From assembly GCF_020531945.1 (NCBI RefSeq), contig NZ_JAJATZ010000002.1, forward strand, positions 372,001 to 436,000: a stretch of 64,000 nucleotides of DNA, in the 5' to 3' direction. The DNA is from Loktanella gaetbuli (GTDB lineage: Bacteria > Pseudomonadota > Alphaproteobacteria > Rhodobacterales > Rhodobacteraceae). The translations under genes and the position numbers were made by a program. Below are positions 15,941 through 24,573 of the stretch, one piece after another. The notes under the pieces were generated by a model, which was not told the origin of the DNA, did no database searches, and worked only from the letters and a program-made list of their open reading frames with translations. Each line of letters begins with the position of its first letter. Position 1 is the first letter of the stretch.

Positions 15941-17323
15941 TCAAATCCTCTGAAATGCGGGTGACGTCAGCACGAGGCCGATGCCTTCGGACCGGGTTTC
16001 GGCGCTGCTGGCCGCAAAGGTGACCTCGGCCGGGGCATCCGGACCCAACGCGGTTTGCACGAAATCACGTGGATCAGGAAGCGGGTCGACCATGACACGC
16101 GGGGCCCCCATGGCCCAGTTGATCCGCCCGGCCAGACCTTGCGGGGTGATCCAGCTTTCCGCGTCCTCTGGCCAACCGTCCGGACCGGACGGTGCCTGAT
16201 AGGGCTGGCCCATGACCTGCAAGGGTCGCACCATCCAGTCCCGGTAATCCGCCGGTCGCATGTTCAGGATATCGTCGCCGTCGACCCCCAATGCGCGCAG
16301 GCTGGCCATCACGAACAGATCGGGGCGGCGCACCTTGGACCGGTGCGCGATCCAGGCCGCCGGATGTGACAGCATCGCCTGCGTCACCGCCAAAAGATCC
16401 CCGCCCGTTTCCCGGAAAACGCCTGCGAGGGATGCGACAAGGGTCGGATCGGGCAGGTCCGACACGAAATGGACCACCAGCTTGGATGCGATATGGTCCG
16501 CCACCTCTGGCCGTGTTGCCAGGTCGACCAGCGCCGATTTCACAGTCTGCAAATCCGCCTCGGCACTGTAGCGGCGGCCCATCACCACTTCGGCCCCGGG
16601 TTCGGCACGATCGGTGCGATAGGCAAAACCCTGACGGAAATCATAGGTGACACCGGTCAAAAGCTCGGCCAACTCGGTGACGTCGCGCTGGGTGAACGGC
16701 CCATCGGCCCCGAACAGGTGCAGTTCCAACAATTCGCGTGCGAGGTTTTCGTTCAAACCGAACCCGCGTTTTTGTCCGACAGTGCTGTTTGGCCCGACGG
16801 ACACCCATTGATCCAGATAGTGCAGCATCGCCGGATGCAGCGTGGCCGCCACCACCATATCCGAAAACCGGCCGACAACATGCGGTCTGATTGCATCGGT
16901 GACATATGGTGCGATCATCGACCGAAAGGCAAAGGTCTTTGCCCGGACGGCAAAATGGTCCGCCCAGAACAATGTCAGGCGTTCGCGCAGCCCGTCATCG
17001 GTGGTCACGGCGCGCGCAATTGTCCGCAGGTGATCATTGCGGCGGGTCACGTTCATGGCCTGCCGAAATTCACCTTCCTTCTTTCGCAACTCTTCTACTT
17101 CGGGCGTCCCTCGTGCCGCACGCCGCGCGGCGGCCGCAAAACGAAACTCTGCCATCGAGGGGTCGGTCTCTTCCATGCCTGCGATCGGATAGCGTTCGGC
17201 CGCAAGATCCGGCCCGGACAACGACGCGATCATGGCCTGCACCGATGCAGGACCGGGCGCGGACGGCCCCAACCCCACGCCAAAGCGAAAGGCAGCGAGT
17301 GTCGGATCAAATGGAATGGTCAT
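15941..17323 (-). CDS. DUF1800 domain protein
   Basis: A 460-residue helical protein of the DUF1800 family, partner of the DUF1501 protein downstream. Recognisable blocks are AAFRFGVGLGP at the N-terminus, TLFWADHFAVR, NENLARELLELHLFG and DVTELAELLTG, all typical of the family. There is no obvious signal peptide, unlike DUF1501; co-export or a cytoplasmic role are both possible. The pair is widespread in bacteria with unknown biochemistry. Its stop is 2 bases from the DUF1501 start, giving tight coupling. Confidence 0.88.
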   Translation of the reverse strand: MTIPFDPTLAAFRFGVGLGPSAPGPASVQAMIASLSGPDLAAERYPIAGMEETDPSMAEFRFAAAARRAARGTPEVEELRKKEGEFRQAMNVTRRNDHLRTIARAVTTDDGLRERLTLFWADHFAVRAKTFAFRSMIAPYVTDAIRPHVVGRFSDMVVAATLHPAMLHYLDQWVSVGPNSTVGQKRGFGLNENLARELLELHLFGADGPFTQRDVTELAELLTGVTYDFRQGFAYRTDRAEPGAEVVMGRRYSAEADLQTVKSALVDLATRPEVADHIASKLVVHFVSDLPDPTLVASLAGVFRETGGDLLAVTQAMLSHPAAWIAHRSKVRRPDLFVMASLRALGVDGDDILNMRPADYRDWMVRPLQVMGQPYQAPSGPDGWPEDAESWITPQGLAGRINWAMGAPRVMVDPLPDPRDFVQTALGPDAPAEVTFAASSAETRSEGIGLVLTSPAFQRI

Positions 17324-17521
17324 TGCGGCAAATCCTTTGGGATCGGATTATCATTTTTTGCACTGCCGTGCACCTCAAACTCGCGGGTTTCGGCATGACA
17401 AAAGACCGATTTTGACGGATGTCGAAATATTCGCACATGCGCTTGTGACTGGCGCAACCTTGCGCGACCGTGTGAAATTCACCAGATAGTGATACAAAGA
17501 CGCGACCAAAGGACCGTTGTG

Positions 17522-18124
17522 ATGATTGACCGCCGCCGCTTTCTGACCTCTGCCGCCATCGGGGCCGGTGGGCTGAGCCTGCCGACCCTGTTGCAGGCCC
17601 AAGAAGACACGCAAGCCATCGCAGAGCCGACATTCGACATGTCGCCCAAGGTTGTGCAGCTGGACAACCCGCTGCCCCCCGGTGAAATCCACGTGGTTCC
17701 GGATGTCTATTCGCTGTACTGGACCCTGCCTGACGCCGAGGCGATCCGCTATTACGTGGGTGTCGGGCGTGATGAACTGTACGAAGCCGGCGAATTCACC
17801 GTAGGCGCGAAAAAGGAATGGCCCAGCTGGACCCCGACGCCCGACATGATCGAGCGTGATCCTGACTCTTATGCGAAATATGCCGACGGCATGCCCGGTG
17901 GCCCGGAGAACCCGCTGGGCGCACGGGCGCTCTATCTGTTCCAAGAGGGGATCGGCGACACGTTCCTGCGGATTCACGGCACGAACAAGCCCAGCACGAT
18001 TCGCACCGACGTGTCGAATGGCTGCGCCCGTCTGACCAATGAACAGGTCATTGATCTTTATCCGCGCGTCCCGACTGGATCGCGCGTGTTCCTCTACGAA
18101 AAGAACCTGCTGCCCCGCGCTTGA
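17522..18124 (+). CDS. L,D-transpeptidase (YkuD family), Tat signal
   Basis: A 200-residue periplasmic enzyme expected to make 3-3 peptidoglycan cross-links or attach proteins to peptidoglycan. The N-terminus MIDRRRFLTSAAIGAGG is a twin-arginine signal. The YkuD catalytic region reads HGTN..SNGCARLTN near the C-terminus, with the nucleophilic cysteine and supporting histidine intact. The upstream part (VQLDNPLPPGEIHV) is the substrate-side beta domain. ATG 17522 gives a clean signal peptide; the frame extends to 17489. It ends just before a strong bidirectional terminator. Confidence 0.92.
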   Translation: MIDRRRFLTSAAIGAGGLSLPTLLQAQEDTQAIAEPTFDMSPKVVQLDNPLPPGEIHVVPDVYSLYWTLPDAEAIRYYVGVGRDELYEAGEFTVGAKKEWPSWTPTPDMIERDPDSYAKYADGMPGGPENPLGARALYLFQEGIGDTFLRIHGTNKPSTIRTDVSNGCARLTNEQVIDLYPRVPTGSRVFLYEKNLLPRA

Positions 18125-18142
18125 CCCGCAAGTGGCAATGAA

Positions 18143-18174
18143 AAAAGGCGCGTCCCTTGCGGGGCGCGCCTTTT
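18143..18174. terminator. bidirectional terminator between the L,D-transpeptidase gene and aspS
   Basis: AAAAGGCGCGTCCC pairs with GGGGCGCGCCTTTT (14 bp, one G-T wobble) around the 4-base loop TTGC. A-runs and T-runs on both sides serve both convergent genes. Confidence 0.9.
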
Positions 18175-18193
18175 GCATTATCAGGTCGAATGA

Positions 18194-19972
18194 CTATTTG
18201 TCGGCGGGGATTGTCCGCAAGTGCAGCTCGCGCAGCTGTTCGTTCTGCGGCAGGCTTGGGGCGTTCATCATCAGATCCTCTGCGCGCTGGTTCATCGGGA
18301 ACATGATGACCTCGCGGATGTTCGCCTCGTCGGCCAGCAGCATGACGATCCGGTCGATGCCAGCGGCACAGCCACCGTGGGGCGGCGCGCCATATTGGAA
18401 CGCGTTGACCATACCACCGAAACGCTTTTCCACCTCGTCCTTGCCGTAGCCTGCGATCTCGAACGCCTTGAACATGATTTCCGGGCGGTGGTTCCGGATC
18501 GCGCCGGACACCAGTTCATATCCGTTGCAGGCCAGATCGTACTGGTAGCCCAGCACATCCTCCGGGTCGCCCTCCAGCGCTGCCATCCCGCCCTGCGGCA
18601 TGGAGAAGGGGTTGTGTTCAAAGTCGATCTTGCCGGTTTCCGCGTCACGCTCGTAAATCGGGAAATCGACGATCCAGGCAAAGGCAAAGCGGTCGGTGTC
18701 GATCAGTTTCAGTTCCTGACCGATCTCGGTGCGCGCACGGCCTGCGACACCCTCGAACGCGGCAGGTTTGCCACCAAGGAAGAACGCCGCGTCGCCCACA
18801 CCCAGACCCAGTTGCTGGCGGATCGCCTCTGTGCGTTCCGGCCCGATGTTCTTGGCCAGCGGGCCGGCGGCCTCCATCCCCTCGCCCTGATCGCGCCAGA
18901 AGATATAGCCCATGCCGGGCAGACCTTCTTTCTGGGCAAAGGCGTTCATGCGGTCGCAGAACTTGCGTGACCCGCCACCCGGCGCGGGGATCGCGCGGAT
19001 CTGGGTGCCCTCCTGCTCCAGCAGCTTGGCAAAGATGGCAAAGCCCGAGTCGCGGAAATGATCGCTGACGACCTGCATCTTGATCGGGTTGCGCAGGTCG
19101 GGCTTGTCCGTGCCATACCAAAGGGCCGCGTCGCGGTAGCTGATCTGTTCCCATGTCTGGTCGACTTTGCGGCCGCCGCCGAATTCTTCAAAGATGCCGC
19201 CGATGACAGGCTGGATCGTGTCGAACACGTCCTGCTGTTCGACAAAGCTCATTTCCAGATCGAGCTGGTAGAAATCGGTCGGCGACCGGTCGGCGCGCGG
19301 GTCCTCGTCGCGGAAACAGGGTGCGATCTGGAAATACTTGTCGTAGCCGGACACCATGATCAGCTGTTTGAACTGCTGCGGGGCCTGCGGCAGCGCATAG
19401 AACTTGCCCGGGTGCAGGCGCGAGGGCACCAGGAAATCGCGCGCGCCCTCGGGGCTGGATGCCGTGATGATCGGCGTCTGGAATTCGCGGAACCCCTGGT
19501 CCCACATGCGCTGGCGCATGGACCGCACGACATCGGTGCGCAGTTTCATGTTGTGCTGCATCGCCTCGCGGCGCAGGTCGAGGTAGCGATACTTCAGCCG
19601 CGTTTCCTCGGGGTATTCCTGGTCGCCAAAGACCTGCAACGGCAGCTCCTTGGCCGCACCCAGCACCTCGATGTCGCGGACGAACACTTCGATTTCGCCG
19701 GTGGGCAGCTTGGGGTTGACCAGCTCGGGGTCGCGGGCCTTTACCTCGCCGTCGATGCGGATGCAGTATTCGGCGCGGACCTTTTCCACCTCGGCAAAGG
19801 CAGCAGAATCGGGATCGCACAGCACCTGGGTCACCCCGTAGGTGTCGCGCAGGTCGATGAACAGGATTCCGCCGTGGTCACGGACCCGGTGAACCCAGCC
19901 GGACAGCCGGACCTTGTCACCGACATTCGCGGCCGTCAGATCGGCGCAGGTATGAGAGCGATAGGCATGCAT
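18194..19972 (-). CDS. aspS: aspartate--tRNA ligase
   Basis: A class II aminoacyl-tRNA synthetase that charges tRNA-Asp. The 592 residues are the long bacterial type: an N-terminal OB-fold anticodon-binding domain (VGDKVRLSGWVHRVRDHGG), motif 2 with FRDEDPRADR, a GAD insertion domain, and motif 3 at the C-terminus with GIDRIVMLL. Alphaproteobacteria often use a non-discriminating AspRS with GatCAB to make Asn-tRNA; the sequence alone does not decide that here. It is divergent from carB across a 209-base gap. Confidence 0.97.
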   Translation of the reverse strand: MHAYRSHTCADLTAANVGDKVRLSGWVHRVRDHGGILFIDLRDTYGVTQVLCDPDSAAFAEVEKVRAEYCIRIDGEVKARDPELVNPKLPTGEIEVFVRDIEVLGAAKELPLQVFGDQEYPEETRLKYRYLDLRREAMQHNMKLRTDVVRSMRQRMWDQGFREFQTPIITASSPEGARDFLVPSRLHPGKFYALPQAPQQFKQLIMVSGYDKYFQIAPCFRDEDPRADRSPTDFYQLDLEMSFVEQQDVFDTIQPVIGGIFEEFGGGRKVDQTWEQISYRDAALWYGTDKPDLRNPIKMQVVSDHFRDSGFAIFAKLLEQEGTQIRAIPAPGGGSRKFCDRMNAFAQKEGLPGMGYIFWRDQGEGMEAAGPLAKNIGPERTEAIRQQLGLGVGDAAFFLGGKPAAFEGVAGRARTEIGQELKLIDTDRFAFAWIVDFPIYERDAETGKIDFEHNPFSMPQGGMAALEGDPEDVLGYQYDLACNGYELVSGAIRNHRPEIMFKAFEIAGYGKDEVEKRFGGMVNAFQYGAPPHGGCAAGIDRIVMLLADEANIREVIMFPMNQRAEDLMMNAPSLPQNEQLRELHLRTIPADK

Positions 19973-20083
19973 GGCAGGGTCCTTGGGTCAAAAAACGTTT
20001 GTCCCGATACACCCCTTTGACCCCGATAAGTCAAGCATGGCACCCGTGCGCCGTCTTTGTGGGATCACGCCCGCCCGGGGGCG

Positions 20084-20105
20084 CCGATTTTTCGCGAAAA
20101 ATCGG
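20084..20105. promoter_or_regulatory. 22-bp perfect palindrome upstream of carB
   Basis: The half-site CCGATTTTTCG is followed at once by its exact reverse complement CGAAAAATCGG with no spacer. It lies 17 bases upstream of the candidate carB -35 element, in the aspS-carB divergent region. No T-run follows on either strand, so it looks more like an operator or activator site than a terminator. Confidence 0.6.
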
Positions 20106-20122
20106 TTCCCGGTCATCGGGCC

Positions 20123-20150
20123 TTGCACCTTGCCCGCGCCCTTCTATAAC
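20123..20150 (+). promoter_or_regulatory. probable sigma-70 promoter of carB
   Basis: TTGCAC (20123-20128), a 16-base spacer and TATAAC (20145-20150). The leader would be about 25 bases and contains GGGGG before the ATG. Confidence 0.55.
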
Positions 20151-20181
20151 GCGGACAATTTGCTGCAATTTGGGGGCCGCC

Positions 20182-23100
20182 ATGCCAAAACGCGATGATA
20201 TCAAGTCCATCATGATTATCGGGGCCGGTCCCATCGTCATCGGACAGGCCTGCGAATTCGACTATTCCGGCGCACAGGCCTGCAAGGCGCTGCGCGAAGA
20301 GGGTTACCGCGTCATCCTCGTGAATTCGAACCCGGCCACGATCATGACCGATCCCGGCCTCGCGGATGCGACCTATATCGAGCCGATCACCCCCGAGGTC
20401 GTGGCCAAGATCATCGCCAAGGAACGCCCCGACGCGCTGCTGCCCACGATGGGCGGACAGACGGGGCTGAACACCTCGCTGGCACTGGCCGACATGGGCG
20501 TGCTGGAAAAATACAACGTCGAACTGATCGGGGCCAAGCGTGAGGCCATCGAGATGGCCGAGGACCGCAAGCTGTTCCGCGAGGCAATGGACCGGCTGGG
20601 GATCGAGAACCCCAAGGCCACGATCGTGACCGCGCCGAAAAAGGCTGACGGCAAATTCGACATCAAGGCCGGGGTGCAACTGGCCATCGACGCGATTGAA
20701 TACGTGGGCCTGCCCGCGATTATCCGCCCTGCCTTTACACTTGGCGGGACCGGCGGCGGTGTCGCCTACAACCGTGACCAGTACGAACACTTCTGCCGCA
20801 CCGGCATGGAAGCGTCACCCATGGCGCAGATCCTGATCGACGAATCCCTGCTGGGCTGGAAAGAGTTCGAGATGGAGGTGGTGCGCGACACCGCGGACAA
20901 CGCGATCATCGTCTGTGCCATCGAAAACGTGGACCCGATGGGTGTGCACACCGGCGACAGCATCACCGTGGCCCCTGCCCTGACGCTGACCGACAAGGAA
21001 TACCAGATCATGCGCACGCACAGCATCAACGTGCTGCGCGAAATCGGCGTGGAAACCGGCGGGTCCAACGTGCAGTGGGCCGTGAACCCCGACGATGGCC
21101 GCATGGTCGTCATCGAAATGAACCCACGCGTGTCGCGGTCATCGGCATTGGCGTCCAAGGCGACGGGTTTCCCGATTGCGAAAATCGCGGCGAAACTGGC
21201 CGTGGGTTACACGCTGGACGAGTTGGACAACGACATCACCGGAGTGACCCCTGCGTCATTCGAGCCGACGATCGACTATGTCGTGACGAAAATCCCGCGC
21301 TTTGCATTCGAGAAATTCGCAGGGTCAGAGCCGCTGCTGACCACGGCGATGAAATCCGTGGGCGAGGCGATGGCCATTGGCCGCACCATCCATGAATCCT
21401 TCCAAAAGGCGCTGGCCAGCATGGAAACCGGGCTGACCGGGTTCGACGACATCGCGATCCCTGGTGCCCCTGACGTTGCCGCCATCACCAAGGCGCTGGC
21501 ACGCCAGACCCCCGACCGCATTCGCGTGATCGCGCAGGCGATGCGTCACGGTCTGAGCGATGACGACATCCACGCCGTCACCAAATTCGATCCCTGGTTC
21601 CTGGCCCGGATCCGCGAAATCGTAGACGCCGAAGAGGTGGTCAAAACGAACGGCCTGCCCGCGGACGAGACGGGCCTGCGCAAGCTCAAGATGATGGGCT
21701 TTACCGATGCGCGTCTGGCTACCCTGACAGGTCAGTCAGAGGCAGACGTACGGCGCGCGCGGACCAACGCCGGTGTTGTCGCCGTGTTCAAACGTATTGA
21801 TACCTGTGCTGCCGAATTCGAGGCGCAGACGCCTTATATGTATTCGACCTACGAGGCCCCCATGATGGGCGAAGTCGAGGACGAGGCGCGCCCGTCCGAC
21901 CGCAAGAAGGTCGTGATCCTGGGTGGTGGTCCCAACCGGATCGGACAGGGGATCGAGTTTGACTATTGCTGCTGTCACGCCTGTTTCGCCCTGACCGATC
22001 AGGGCTATGAGACGATCATGATCAACTGCAACCCCGAGACGGTTTCGACCGACTACGATACATCGGACCGGTTGTATTTCGAGCCGCTGACGTTCGAGCA
22101 CGTCATGGAAATCCTGCGGGTCGAGCAGGAAAATGGTGTGCTGCACGGTGTGATCGTGCAGTTCGGCGGTCAGACGCCACTGAAACTGGCGAACGCACTG
22201 CAAGAGGCAGGCATTCCGATCCTCGGCACCTCGCCCGACGCGATCGACCTGGCCGAGGACCGCGAGCGGTTCCAGGATCTGGTCAACCGTCTGGGGCTGA
22301 AACAGCCGGTGAACGGTATCGCATCCACCGACCAGCAGGCCTTTGCAATCGCCGCGGACATCGGGTTCCCGCTGGTCATCCGCCCGTCCTATGTGCTGGG
22401 GGGCCGCGCGATGGAAATCGTGCGCGATCAGGCACAGCTGGAACGCTACATCTCTGACGCTGTGGTGGTATCGGGCGACAGCCCCGTGCTGCTGGACAGC
22501 TATCTGTCGGGTGCTGTCGAGGTGGATGTCGATTGCCTGTGCGACGGTGAAAACACCCATGTCGCCGGTATCATGCAGCACATCGAAGAGGCCGGCGTGC
22601 ATTCCGGCGACAGTGCCTGTTCGCTGCCGCCGCATTCGCTGTCCGACGCGATGATCACCGAGATCCGCCGCCAGACCGACCTGCTGGCCAAGGAATTGCG
22701 CGTCGTCGGCCTGATGAACATCCAGTTCGCCGTCAAGAACGAAGAAGTCTACCTGATCGAGGTGAACCCTCGCGCGTCCCGCACCGTGCCATTCGTGGCC
22801 AAGGCGACCGACAGTGCCATTGCGTCCATCGCCGCCCGTCTGATGGCAGGCGAGCCGCTGTCGAATTTCCCGCTGCGCGCGCCCTACCCCGAAACCGACA
22901 ACCCGATGGATGTGTTGCCGCTGGGCGACGCCTTCACGCTGGCCGATCCGAAAACACCCTGGTTCAGCGTCAAGGAAGCGGTTCTGCCATTCGCGCGGTT
23001 CCCCGGCGTCGACACGATTCTGGGGCCGGAAATGCGATCCACGGGCGAGGTCATGGGCTGGGACCGCAACTTTGCCCGTGCATTCCTCAAGGCGCAGATG

Positions 23101-23514
23101 GGTGCGGGCACAGACCTGCCGACGACTGGCCGCGTGTTCGTGTCGATCCGCGATGATGACAAGACGGACGCCATGGCAGAGGCCGCACGCGGCCTGACCG
23201 ACCTTGGACTGTCCATCGTGGCTACCCGCGGCACCGCGAAGTGGCTGGCCGATCTGGGCATCACCGTGGAAACCGTGAACAAGGTCTACGAAGGTGGCCG
23301 GACCATCGTCGATCAGCTTAAGGACAGCGAGATCTCGCTGGTGCTGAACACCACCGAAGGGGCGCAGGCCGTCGAGGATTCGCGCGATATCCGTGCCGTC
23401 GCCCTGAACGACAAGATCCCGTATTTCACCACTGCCGCCGCCGCACAGGCTGCGGTGATGGCGATGCAGGAACGTGCGAATGGCGAAATCGAGGTGCGCA
23501 GCCTGCAAGGCTGA
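20182..23514 (+). CDS. carB: carbamoyl-phosphate synthase large subunit
   Basis: Makes carbamoyl phosphate from bicarbonate, ATP and ammonia supplied by CarA, feeding arginine and pyrimidine synthesis. 1110 residues form two homologous synthetase halves, each with a nucleotide/ATP-grasp core: GAGPIVIGQACEFDYSG at residue 13 and the matching GGGPNRIGQGIEFDYC in the second half. Between them is the oligomerisation region; at the C-terminus is the MGS-like allosteric domain (from about residue 970, ATRGTAKWLADLG), the ornithine/UMP site in homologues. The start ATG 20182 gives MPKRDDIKSI, as in relatives. carA is not adjacent. Confidence 0.97.
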   Translation: MPKRDDIKSIMIIGAGPIVIGQACEFDYSGAQACKALREEGYRVILVNSNPATIMTDPGLADATYIEPITPEVVAKIIAKERPDALLPTMGGQTGLNTSLALADMGVLEKYNVELIGAKREAIEMAEDRKLFREAMDRLGIENPKATIVTAPKKADGKFDIKAGVQLAIDAIEYVGLPAIIRPAFTLGGTGGGVAYNRDQYEHFCRTGMEASPMAQILIDESLLGWKEFEMEVVRDTADNAIIVCAIENVDPMGVHTGDSITVAPALTLTDKEYQIMRTHSINVLREIGVETGGSNVQWAVNPDDGRMVVIEMNPRVSRSSALASKATGFPIAKIAAKLAVGYTLDELDNDITGVTPASFEPTIDYVVTKIPRFAFEKFAGSEPLLTTAMKSVGEAMAIGRTIHESFQKALASMETGLTGFDDIAIPGAPDVAAITKALARQTPDRIRVIAQAMRHGLSDDDIHAVTKFDPWFLARIREIVDAEEVVKTNGLPADETGLRKLKMMGFTDARLATLTGQSEADVRRARTNAGVVAVFKRIDTCAAEFEAQTPYMYSTYEAPMMGEVEDEARPSDRKKVVILGGGPNRIGQGIEFDYCCCHACFALTDQGYETIMINCNPETVSTDYDTSDRLYFEPLTFEHVMEILRVEQENGVLHGVIVQFGGQTPLKLANALQEAGIPILGTSPDAIDLAEDRERFQDLVNRLGLKQPVNGIASTDQQAFAIAADIGFPLVIRPSYVLGGRAMEIVRDQAQLERYISDAVVVSGDSPVLLDSYLSGAVEVDVDCLCDGENTHVAGIMQHIEEAGVHSGDSACSLPPHSLSDAMITEIRRQTDLLAKELRVVGLMNIQFAVKNEEVYLIEVNPRASRTVPFVAKATDSAIASIAARLMAGEPLSNFPLRAPYPETDNPMDVLPLGDAFTLADPKTPWFSVKEAVLPFARFPGVDTILGPEMRSTGEVMGWDRNFARAFLKAQMGAGTDLPTTGRVFVSIRDDDKTDAMAEAARGLTDLGLSIVATRGTAKWLADLGITVETVNKVYEGGRTIVDQLKDSEISLVLNTTEGAQAVEDSRDIRAVALNDKIPYFTTAAAAQAAVMAMQERANGEIEVRSLQG

Positions 23515-23579
23515 CACCCTGCGGTTAACGCGGCAACGCAGACGTGCTATGACGGGACCAGATCACGAAAGGTCCCGTC

Positions 23580-23852
23580 ATGCTGCGCCTCACGCCTATT
23601 GTTCTTCTCGCGGCCTGCACGGTCGCACCGACCTATACCCCACCCCTGTTCGGCGATGGCTACCGCGCTGACGGCGATCAATGCCGTCGGGTGGCCGAGG
23701 ACGATTTCACCAACCAGTTTCTGGACGACGCAGCCGACCTCGTGGCCTGCCCCCTCGACATGGAAAACATCGGCGTCTTTGCATTGGATACGGGCGCGTC
23801 GGCTGTGGCACAGGTGCCCGGCTACATCCTTTATTCCGTCCCGCGCCGTTAG
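23580..23852 (+). CDS. small putative lipoprotein
   Basis: 90 residues with a short signal and lipobox LAAC (cysteine at residue 13), so the mature chain would be lipid-anchored. Besides the anchor cysteine it has a cysteine pair (DQCRRV and LVACPLD) that could form a disulfide, and a C-terminal hydrophobic beta-like stretch VAQVPGYILYSV. No family recognised. It starts 65 bases after carB on the same strand and converges with the DUF805 gene, the stops 2 bases apart. Confidence 0.65.
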   Translation: MLRLTPIVLLAACTVAPTYTPPLFGDGYRADGDQCRRVAEDDFTNQFLDDAADLVACPLDMENIGVFALDTGASAVAQVPGYILYSVPRR

Positions 23853-23854
23853 GA

Positions 23855-24451
23855 TCAGCCGAACCGGTTCGGGCCATCGGGCACGCGACACCACCAGACG
23901 ATCAGGATGATCCAACCGATCACGGGCAAAAGCAGCAGCAACTGCCACCAGCCCGATTTGTCGATGTCATGCAGGCGGCGCGCGGTCAGCGCGATGGTCG
24001 GGATAAAGACGGCAAGCGACCAGATATTGCCCAGCACCCCGAATTCCTGACCAACTTCGCCAAACAGAGCGGCATCGACGATCCCCAGAACGATACCGAT
24101 GATGATGCTGTCCAGCATGAACCACCAGAATTCACCGCGGTTGCTGCGTCCCTTGAAATCGAAATAGCGGGCAAAGAATTGCTGAAACGCGTCCTTCATC
24201 CCGCTTTGGCGGCGATAATCGCGGCCCGTGTCTGCATACTCTGGCACTGCGGGTCGCCCGGCACCTGCAGGCTGTGACAGGGTCCGCGACACGCCCTCGA
24301 CATGCATGTGCGCGGGTTCCCATTCCTTCATGGTGTCGGTCCAGACCAATGTGCGGGGGCCGACGATGCCGGACCGGGTCAATGCCCCGAATTCGGATTC
24401 GTCAATCGGGCCGTGTTCCTTGCCGTCGTTCGCATAGTACCATTGTGCCAT
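23855..24451 (-). CDS. GYF-like (DUF4339) plus DUF805 membrane protein
   Basis: 198 residues. Residues 1-55 form a GYF_2/DUF4339-type domain (QWYYANDGKEHGPIDESEF, then GPRTLVWTDTMKEWEPA), a presumed peptide-binding module. About residues 95-195 are DUF805 with about four membrane helices, including the RSNRGEFWWF entry motif and TARRLHDIDKSGWW. Fusion of these two domains is common. ATG 24451 is fixed by GAGGAGA 6-8 bases ahead. Function unknown. Confidence 0.88.
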   Translation of the reverse strand: MAQWYYANDGKEHGPIDESEFGALTRSGIVGPRTLVWTDTMKEWEPAHMHVEGVSRTLSQPAGAGRPAVPEYADTGRDYRRQSGMKDAFQQFFARYFDFKGRSNRGEFWWFMLDSIIIGIVLGIVDAALFGEVGQEFGVLGNIWSLAVFIPTIALTARRLHDIDKSGWWQLLLLLPVIGWIILIVWWCRVPDGPNRFG

Positions 24452-24573
24452 GGTCTGTCTCCTCGCGCTGTCGCTGGAAACCTGCGACGAAGCTGACGTC
24501 GTGTAAAGAGACCACTTGCTGGACAAGCGCGCCCGGCAACGGCAAAATCAGTTACCCAGCGAAAGGTCCCATC

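Noticed and set aside
21736..23517. 593-codon minus-strand frame opposite carB
   Set aside because: Mirror of the second carB half; His/Gln/Arg-rich composition typical of shadows.
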